NCBI RefSeq assembly: GCF_963676685.1 | Contig: NC_092345.1 | Span: forward strand, 84,633,592 to 84,697,591 | Reading direction: 5' to 3' | Source: Mytilus edulis | Lineage: Eukaryota > Mollusca > Bivalvia > Mytilida > Mytilidae | Length of the DNA: 64,000 bases | In this document: one piece after another, positions 56,353-64,000 of the stretch | Position numbering within the stretch: the stretch's first letter is position 1 | How the letters are laid out: every line of letters begins with the position of its first letter | Translations under genes and position numbers: made by a program | Notes under the pieces: generated by a model | Databases searched by the model: none | Told to the model about the DNA's origin: nothing | Seen by the model: only the letters and a program-made list of their open reading frames with translations

Positions 56353-58436
56353 CAGGGGTGAATCCAGAATTTTTGAAAGGAGGGTGAACTTTTTAAAGAT
56401 TGCTGAGCTGAGCGAGGTGAAAAATTTTTGGGACCTTTTTTGGACTAAAAAACATAAAATAAGTGTAAAATGCACTTTTTAAACAGTTCCTGGCGTGGGG
56501 CATGTATAATCTATAGTTGCTGTAAAGTGTAAGGGTTGGACATTTGTTATGCTGTATTTTCCCTATTGATTGTCCATCATAAAATGATAGTATGGATCCA
56601 AAGCTATGTACTGATATATTTGATGTGGGACTTGTCAGTAAAAAACAGACATGAAAAATTCTCGTTTGTTAAGTTAGCATAACCTCACATATTTCTTGTT
56701 GTAAACGCCGGGCTATTCGATGATTTACAATACGACCGACACGAGTTAAAAAAGTCAAACAAGCAATTTTTGTTGAGCCTTCGACTTTAGTCGAAAAAGC
56801 GAGACATAGCGATCCTACATTCCGTCGTTGGCGTCGGCGGCGTCCACAAATATTCACTCTGTGGTTAAAGTTTTTGAAATTTTAATAACTTTCTTAGACT
56901 ATCCTTGAATTGTACAAAACTTGGACAGAAGCTTGTTTATGTTCATAAGATAGTATCCAGAAGTAAATTTTGTAAAAATAAAATTCCATTTTTTCCGTAT
57001 TTTACTTATAAATGGACTTAGTTTTTTCTGCAAGGAAACATTACATTCACTCTGTGGTTAAAGTTTTTGAAATTTTAATAACTTTCTTAAACTATCCTGG
57101 ATATGTACAAAACATGGCCAGAAGCTTGTTTATGATCAGGAGATAGTATCCAGAAGTAAATTTTGTAAAAATAAAATTCCATTTTTTCCGTATTTTACTT
57201 ATAAATGGACTTAGTTTTTTATTACATTCACTCTGTGGTTAAAGTTTTTAAATTTTAATAACTTTCTTAAACTATCCTGGAATTGTAAGAAACTTGGCCA
57301 GAAGCTTGTTTATGATCAGAAGATAGTATCCAGAAGTAAATTTTGTAAAAATAAAATTCCATTTTTACCGTATTGGACTTATAAATGGACTTAGTTTTTC
57401 TTCCAGTTAACATTACATACAGTCTGCAGTTAAAGTATTTAAAACATTTTTAAGATTCTTAAACTAGCCTGGATTTTTACCAAACTTGGACAGAAGCTTC
57501 TGACAATCAAAAGATAGTATCGAGAGGAATAATTTTATTGATTTTTTTCACCATTTTTGATGAGTGTGTGATAAACAGCAAAAGTAGGCGAGACACTAGG
57601 TTCCGCGGAACCCTTACAAATTTTTATCCAAATGTTTAGTTGGTATGTTTCACCCAACAAAATAAAGAGTGGTGAGGGGTTCCAAATCAACCAAAGGCTA
57701 CGAATGAGTCTGAAATGACAACGAATTTGTGAATGACGGTCGACAAATGGAGACATAAAGGCCACACTCAGCAGTCAGGTTGCAGTCTTGTCTTGAAAAA
57801 AGTATTCAATATATCAGCTCTGCGAAACAGAAATTCCGGTCAGACATGCAAACCCTGGCCTCAAAATAATACGCCCGTTTTTTATTCATTATTGTTTTCA
57901 AACCAGATACGGCCAGAATTTTTATTTAATGCAAAAATCAGAGTCAGATTTTAGTCTCTCAAATACCTTAGACTGCCTCCTCAAATCAAATGGTTCGTAC
58001 CTTAGACTTCAAATCTATCTAGAGCTTATAAAGCTATCATTTTATTTTAAAATGGTTTGGGGTTCAACACGTTTTCGGAGGTAAATAATATTGCTGTGAA
58101 TTTTTTTTCATGAAAGTAATAGAGTAGTTTGGTTGAATTGTGAAAAGAAGTCACTTCGTTCTTGCTCAATCCTATGTCGCTTTGAAGGTATCATAGTTGA
58201 CATCCTCAGCCTAAGCAATGTGTTACTGTAATTTGAATTTTCAAAATGACTGAGTGACATTTTTTTGACGCACTGGTCAACTCCACCATATCACCAAAAT
58301 CACATGACTTTGACATAATCAGTAAATATCTTTAAAAGTAAAGAATCGTCGCCTTAGTTATTTTACAAAAAAAAAAAGTCTAAGCAAAAGGGGGGGGGTC
58401 ATACGCCCTCTATGCCCCCCACTGAATCTGCCACGG
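56353..58436. mobile_element. 2084-bp non-autonomous element, CAGGGG ends, 5-bp target duplication
   Basis: Left end caggggtgaatccag and right end ctgaatctgccacgg are imperfect inverted repeats; the flank atgag is duplicated (56348-56352 and 58437-58441). The reversed long-repeat copy at about 35820-35865 gives the uninterrupted target. No transposase is visible. Its middle is occupied by another repeat (56770-57600). Confidence 0.83.
56770..57600 (+). repeat. Composite repeat with about 180-190-bp tandem units
   Basis: Left end ttgagccttcgactttagtc, gaaaaagcgagacatagcga and a GC-rich cgtcggcggcgtcc patch; right end gtaggcgagacacta. Four units start with attcactctgtggttaaagt at about 56851, 57045, 57226 and (diverged) 57405, each with cagaagcttgtttatgatca and agatagtatccagaagtaaa. 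Confidence 0.85.
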
Positions 58437-58779
58437 ATGAGATCTCAACTTTCCCCCTATACCTCTAGCCAATGTAGAAAAGTAAATGCATAACAATACG
58501 CACATTAAAATTCAGTTCAAGAGAAGTCTGAGTCTGATGTCAGAAGAAGTAACCAAAGAAAATCAACAAAATGACAATAATACATAAATAACAACAGACT
58601 ACTAGCAGTTAACTGACATGCCAGCTCCAGACTTCAATTAAACTGATTGAACAATCATGATTTCATCATATGGTTATCAGACATAATCCTTCCTGTTAGG
58701 GATTTAGTATCATACCATCATAACATATATGAGAAGAACATAACCTGCGTCATTAGTTGATTATAATATTGAAATCGAA

Positions 58780-59430
58780 GTCAATTAAAGGGAAGCCACT
58801 GATAGTTAGTCAGTGATTGTAAAGCAATGGTACATCTCATTTCCGTGGAGATTATTTGGAACCACTCCATCATTATCTGTACCGTTGAAACTTTTATATC
58901 AAAATAAGGTGATGTGGTAAGATTGCTAATGTGACAACTATCCACCAGTGATCAAATGATATGGATATCAACTACAGGTCACTGTATGACCTTTAACAAT
59001 AAAAAAAAAAAAGAAGATATAGTCAGCTATAATAGGCTCTACAATATGACATATGTGAAACAATTCAAACTAGAAAAAAAACAGCCTAATTTATAACAAT
59101 ACAATTTACATGTTAAAGTGTGTGACAAGGTCAGTTTTGGGGATTTACTAATTATAATTAGATATGCAGTTGTTGAAACATTGGTAAATCTTATTACTGT
59201 TGTGATTATTTAGCGCTATTCATTCATGGTTTGTTAACTTTGAAACTGTTTGCTCAATTTACATGTTACAGTTTGTGGTGATATCATTTTTAAAAAGAGA
59301 ACCCTTTTGAATTTGTGTGTAAATTTTAAAGTTTTCAGTAGTAATAACATTGTTGTATCTCATTTCCATGTTGATAATATGGCTCATTTATGGTCTATTG
59401 ACTCTGAAAGTTTTGCATAGTTTAATAATT
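58780..59430 (+). repeat. Fragment of catctcatttccatggag repeat with an inserted dispersed repeat
   Basis: acatctcatttccgtggaga at 58831 and tctcatttccatgttgataa at 59357 belong to the units of 51375-54205. An agaagatgtgg-family copy (58902-59095) interrupts them. Confidence 0.7.
58902..59095 (+). repeat. Dispersed mussel repeat (agaagatgtgg family), copy 4
   Basis: aaaataaggtgatgtggtaa, gattgctaatgtgacaacta and ggatatcaactacaggtcac; more diverged than the other copies and containing an A-rich run near 59001. Confidence 0.75.
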
Positions 59431-59432
59431 GC

Positions 59433-60710
59433 TTGATAAACGAATTAGGTATAGACAATTCACTTGGAAACTCAGCATATACCCTCACAACACTTACCAA
59501 AGAGGAAATCCTGGATAATCATAGGTCTGTTCTTTGTTCCTTTGGTATTTCAACCAAAGATGAAGAACTGGATCTTCAATCACTGTATTGGATACCTAAA
59601 CTACATAAGTGTCCTTACAAACAACGGTACATTGCTGTGTCTTCCAAGTGCTCCATGAAACCTCTTTCTAAATTATTAACCCCTTTTTATCAGCAATCAA
59701 AGACGGGCTTTAAAGTTATTGTGAAACTGCCTATTCTAGAGGTGGCGTGAATCAGATGTGGATACTTAAAAATTCCAAAGATCTTTTAGAGTACATACAA
59801 TCTTACTCTCTTTCATCTTGTAACAGTATTAAAACATTTGACTTTTCTACTCTTTACACAAGTATTCCACATTCCAAACTAAAAGACAAATTGAAAGAGT
59901 TGGTATTACTTTGCTTCATAAAAAAGAATGGCCAGCGTAGATACAAGTATCTTGTCTTAGGGAGGGATAAATCATACTTTGTAAAGAATCACTCTGATTC
60001 AAACAAAAAATTCTTTGAAACCGATATTATCAAGATGCTTGATTTCTTGATTGACAACATATTTGTAACGTTCAGAGAACATGTTTTTCAACAGACTGTC
60101 GGCATCCCAATGAGAACAAATTGTGCCCCTCTACTTGCCGACTTGTTTCTTTATTATTATGAGGCTGACTTCATGCAGGAACTTCTTAGGAAGAAAGATA
60201 AGAAGTTAGCAATATCCTTTAACTCTACTTTCCACTATATAGATGACGTTCTTTCACTAAACAATTCAAAATTTGGCGACTATGTGGAACGCATCTATCC
60301 CATCGAATTGGAGATAAAGGATACTACAGATACAGTTAAGTCGGCTTCATATCTGGACTTACATCTAGAAATTGACAATGAGGGTCGGTTGAAAACAAAA
60401 CTTTACGACAAAAGAGATGATTTCAGCTTTCCAATTGTGAACTTTTCCATTTCTAAGTAGCAACATTCCAGCAGCACCTGCATACGGGGTATATATCTCC
60501 CAATTGATACGATATTCCCGTGCTTGCATTTCCTATCATGATTTTCTTGATAGAGGGTTACTGCTCACAAGGAAGCTATTAAATCAAGAGTTTCAAATGG
60601 TGAAGTTGAAATCATCCCTTCGTAAATTTTACGGATGCCATCACGAGTTGGTTGACCGTTATGGAATAACCGTTTCACAAATGATATCGGATATGTTCCT
60701 TACGTCGTAA
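59433..60710 (+). pseudogene. Penelope-like element reverse transcriptase, 5'-truncated and frameshifted
   Basis: Three overlapping frames together look like a Penelope-like reverse transcriptase: SLYWIPKLHKCPYKQRYIA (59433-59750), then TFDFSTLYTSIPH, GIPMRTNCAPLLADLFLYYY and the catalytic YIDDV (60236-60250) in 59747-60460, then AYGVYISQLIRYSRACISYH and LRKFYGCHHELVDRYGITVS up to 60710. Breaks: a frame change and an in-frame stop between about 59680 and 59720, and a single-base frame change near 60445. In the motif GIPMxTNCAP an Arg stands where Gly is usual. No GIY-YIG endonuclease domain is seen downstream, and the N-terminus is missing. A dead copy. Confidence 0.9.
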
Positions 60711-61040
60711 CTACAATCCCCTTCCCTTTCATGAATGTGACCTACCGAATTAGACTATTTACTGGATTTGTAATCACATAAGCAACACGACGGGTGCCAC
60801 ATGTGGAGCAGGATCTGCTTACCCTTCCGGAGCACCTGAGATCACCCCTAGTTTTTGGTGGGGTTCGTGTTGTTTATTCTTTAGTTTTCTATGTTGTGTC
60901 ATGTGTACTATTGTTTTTCTGTTTGTCTTTTTCATTTTTAGCCATGGCGTTGTCAGTTTGTTTTAGATTTATGAGTTTGACTGTCCCTTTGGTATCTTTC
61001 GTCCCTCTTTTAACATTCAGCATGTGCATTATACGATAAA
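60711..61040 (+). repeat. 3' tail of the Penelope-like element
   Basis: Non-coding tail running through ccacatgtggagcaggatct, cacccctagtttttggtggg and ttggtatctttcgtccctct. I recall this tail following this retroelement in mussel DNA. The 81-codon frame in it (60794-61039) is incidental. Confidence 0.7.
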
Positions 61041-61169
61041 ATTATATTTAGGCCAGCCATGACTGTCAAGTTTACTTTAACAGTTTAAGATGTCATATTA
61101 TTGAATACCAATGTTAGTCTGTCCATCTGTCTTGGTATTTACTTGATCTTTACCCAAATTTTCATACTT

Positions 61170-61290
61170 GAATTTTGTCTCGCTTGACCGACCAAAAAGT
61201 GAGACATGGGTATGTTGTTTCCAGCAGCGACAGCCGCCACAGCGTCAACAATGTATTAGTTTGTGATTAGGTCTAGTTTTTGTTGAAAAA
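61170..61290 (+). repeat. Stub of the gcgagacatagg composite repeat
   Basis: tgtctcgcttgaccgaccaa, aaagtgagacatgggtatgt and a cagccgccacagcgtcaac patch, then tgtattagtttgtgattagg; matches the left end of 51375-54205. Confidence 0.7.
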
Positions 61291-61549
61291 TTGAATAATC
61301 TAATATGACAAAATTGCAATAATAAATGCACACAATAATATCTGAATTAACAGGTACAACATGACAATATATATTCTATTCAGATGAAGCAAGAGCGCAC
61401 TTTGCCTGTTTTTCATTGTGATTTATTTTATGTTGAAAGTTGAAACATTAAGGTTTTTCATTAAAATCGTTGCATAAACTTTATCAATGACGAATGAAAA
61501 TTGGGTCAGTCAGATGAATCCGGCCAGACAGACATGCACTCCCAAACTG

Positions 61550-62893
61550 TAACACCATAAACCACATATATTTACTCTAAAGCATGAAAATGAGTTCCAA
61601 GGTCAGTTGAACCCAGCCATTCAGAAATGTTCACCTTACAATCATTCCAAGCGTCAAATATACCTTTTACTTATAATATCTAAGAAACAAAGTTAATCAG
61701 GAAAACTGAACATTGACCAATTAACCATAAAAATTAGGTGCAGGTCTTAGACATATAGGCAGAACAATGACCTACAGTTGTTAATGTTTGTGTCATTTTG
61801 GTCTCTTGTGGACACTTGTCTCATTGGAAATCATACCACATCTTCTTTTTTTAAATATACACCTTACAATCTTTCCATACACCAAAAATAGTTTACCTTT
61901 GCTCAAAGTTTAAGAAAAACAGATCAAAGCACAGAACTTGACATTGAGCAATTTGCAATTAACCATGAAAATGAGGTAATGTCAAATAAAACCTTCCAGA
62001 CTGACATGTACATCATAAAATATTCCCATACACCAATATAGCCAACCTATTTCATTCAGTATCTGAAAAAACAGACCAAAAAAAAACAAAAAACGACCAA
62101 CCAGGGATAGAACTGAAGACTTTGGACAGCTTAAATTTTGTAGTCCATATATATAGTCCTATACAAGAAAACAACTAATATAAGTAGCCCACACCAAATA
62201 TTAGGGGCCATTGGCCTGTGGGCCCCATCTAATTTCATACCCTGCCAAAATTAAGCAATGAAGCATGAAAATGAGGTCATGGTCAAATAAAACTTGCCAG
62301 ACTGACATGTACATCATAAAATATTTCCATATACCAACGTTCTGCATTCAGTATTAGAAAAACAGACCAAAAATACAAAAACTGAACTTCGACTTTTGAA
62401 CCATAAAAATGAGATGAAGGTCAGATGACGCCTGACAGTTGAACATGCACACTACACAATCATTACATACACTAAATATAGCAGAACTATTGCTTATAGT
62501 ATCTGAGATACAGACCTGACACTAACACGGATCCATGAAGGTCAAGTGAATACTGTTGGACATGCATGAGGACCTTGCAAGGTATTCGCATACCAAATAT
62601 ATTCATCCTATTACTCATAATAAAATAGACATTAACATTACATTAACATTACCAAAAATTTTAACTTTTTTCAAGTAGTCATTGAACCATAAAAATGTGG
62701 TCAATGACAAAGAACATATAACAGATGTTAACTTCATATCACAAAGCATCTATGTACAAAGTATGATGCATCTAGATTTTCCACCTTCTGAAATATTAGG
62801 TTTTTAAGAAGTTACTTTATCCCACTGCCACCACAGTCTGATCACTATCCCCATGTTGATCTTTCTGCAACAGAAGTCGCAGGCTCGACAAAA
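61550..62893 (-). repeat. Composite bivalve repeat, minus copy
   Basis: Read on the minus strand it begins tttgtcgagcctgcgacttc (62893 downward), then a ctagatgcatcatactttgt segment and repeated gaggtcatgg/aatgaggt units, as in 46938-49910 in the same order. An agaagatgtgg copy (minus) interrupts it at about 61774-61852. Confidence 0.8.
61774..61852 (-). repeat. Dispersed mussel repeat (agaagatgtgg family), copy 5, minus
   Basis: gttaatgtttgtgtcatttt, ggtctcttgtggacacttgt and caccacatcttctttttt-like ending; reverse complement of the start of copies 1-4. Confidence 0.82.
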
Positions 62894-63407
62894 AAAAGTC
62901 ATTTGCAGATAACACTCTTTCTACTTATAAAACCAGCTGTTGAACAACCAACAATCAACCAATCAATTTGAACATTTTCACCAGCAAAGGATATCTTTAT
63001 TCAGAAGTGAGAGATACAACTGTGTGCATGTTTTACATTTTATTTCATGTTACAAAACATGGAATTCATATTCTTCATCACATTTCAAAAGGAAGATAAT
63101 AAACAGATTACAATGATATTTTTCTGTAATTGTTTTATGACATTGAACTATAACAGCTTGTTTCTGTTCATGTTGATACTTAACCTTGAAACATGACATT
63201 GACATGATGGTGATACATGATATTATAATAGGATATATATGTTGGAATCAACATGCATCAAAGGAAACAACATGGTATTTGTACCAGATCATATCTAATA
63301 GTGCCATTAAACCAACAATTGGATGAAATTTATATCAGACAAGATAAAGGTATAATGGACGATACTGTTACTAAATTAACACAATGTACAATGCTACTGT
63401 TACAAAA
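62894..63407. other. Spacer without recognisable gene
   Basis: AT-rich sequence between the composite repeat and the satellite. No exon, RNA gene or known repeat could be supported. Confidence 0.5.
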
Positions 63408-63820
63408 TACACAGTGCAATGAGGATGTTACCATATACATATACAGTACAAAGTATGGACATTGTAACAAATGTGTTCACTCTACAATGACAGGGTTATT
63501 ACATGTATACACAGTGTAATGAGGATGTTACCATATACATATACAGTACAAAGTATGGACATTGTAACAAATGTGTTCACTATACAATGACAGTGTTATT
63601 ACATGTATACACAGTGTAATGAGGATGTTACCATATACATATACAGTACAAAGTATGGACATTGTAACACTTGTGTTCACTATACAATGACAGTGGTATT
63701 AAATGTATACAGAGTGTAATGAGGATGTTACCATATACATATACAGTACAAAGTATGGACATTGTAACAAATGTGTTCATTATACAATGACAGTGTTATT
63801 ACATGTATATAGAGTGTAAT
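63408..63820 (+). repeat. 100-bp tandem satellite, four copies
   Basis: gaggatgttaccatatacat starts at 63421, 63521, 63621 and 63721: exact 100-bp spacing. Units share tacagtacaaagtatggaca, ttgtaacaaatgtgttcact and gacagtgttattacatgtat and differ at only a few bases each. Sequence from 63831 on is unrelated. Confidence 0.95.
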
Positions 63821-64000
63821 CACACAGTAACCAAATATATACACATGGATTACTACAATATATTTTTAAATAGTTGCCACAAACATTGATTACTTCAGTC
63901 ACTTTATACAGAATTTCAAGAAAAAGATAAAATTTTCAAATCAAAATAAAGTTCAAACTATATGTACTATGTCTCAAAGACATTTATTTTATATAAAAGA

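Larger units (their letters stand above)
56065..58750 (+). repeat. Long mussel dispersed repeat, plus copy, split by insertion
   Basis: Left part 56065-56352 (gagaatggaaatggggaatg to ggggttaaacatgttatgag), right part 58437-58750 (atgagatctcaactttcccc to catatatgagaagaacataa). The gap is the 2084-bp insertion at 56353. Other copies: 48595-48716 and, reversed, 35240-36515. Confidence 0.88.

Noticed and set aside
1-64000. CRISPR arrays, bacterial operons, rRNA genes and intact tRNA genes
   Set aside because: The DNA is eukaryotic with spliced genes. Repeats are direct tandem or dispersed without spacer structure, and no full tRNA cloverleaf was recognised by eye; a covariance-model scan would be decisive for small RNAs.

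Overview
The window reads as nuclear DNA of a bivalve mollusc, most likely a mussel of the genus Mytilus. It is AT-rich, coding sequence is split into short exons (mostly 59-252 bp) with GT/AG borders, and the introns and gaps are full of dispersed repeats I recognise as mussel-type (for example the unit that opens with agaagatgtggtatgattgc, seen five times). The genus is my inference from repeat and protein character; no search was run.

Three conserved protein genes could be assembled exon by exon. (1) 1366-19562, + strand: the 3' part of an RBMS-type single-stranded nucleic-acid binding protein, with part of RRM1, all of RRM2 and the Ala/Gln/Pro-rich C-terminal half; its first exons lie left of the window. 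Two adjacent 59-bp exons encode alternative versions of the same RRM1 segment. (2) 27764-38842, - strand: a complete OXNAD1-type FAD/NAD(P)-binding oxidoreductase in seven exons (308 codons plus stop). (3) 38981-51409, + strand: a complete CIR1-type corepressor in ten exons (598 codons plus stop). OXNAD1 and CIR1 are head to head, with about 138 bp between start codons that hold two ETS-type sites, so they probably share a bidirectional promoter. RBMS and OXNAD1 are convergent, with about 8 kb of repeat-bearing, gene-free DNA between them.

The right-hand part (46.9-63 kb) is mostly mobile-element sediment: an SGNH-hydrolase exon (55305-55876), a broken Penelope-like reverse transcriptase (59433-60710), composite repeat elements interrupted by later insertions, and a 100-bp satellite (63408-63820). 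Several insertions can be dated relative to each other because an uninterrupted copy of the target lies elsewhere in the window. Two non-autonomous groups stand out: near-perfect hairpins with CACAGG...CCTGTG ends, two of them with exact 8-bp target duplications, and elements with CAGGG/CAGTG ends and 5-6-bp duplications. A 27-bp minisatellite with a 188-bp higher-order period sits about 90 bp upstream of the RRM2 exon.

The three genes are not an operon and need not act together: RBMS acts on RNA or single-stranded DNA, OXNAD1 is probably mitochondrial, and CIR1 is nuclear.
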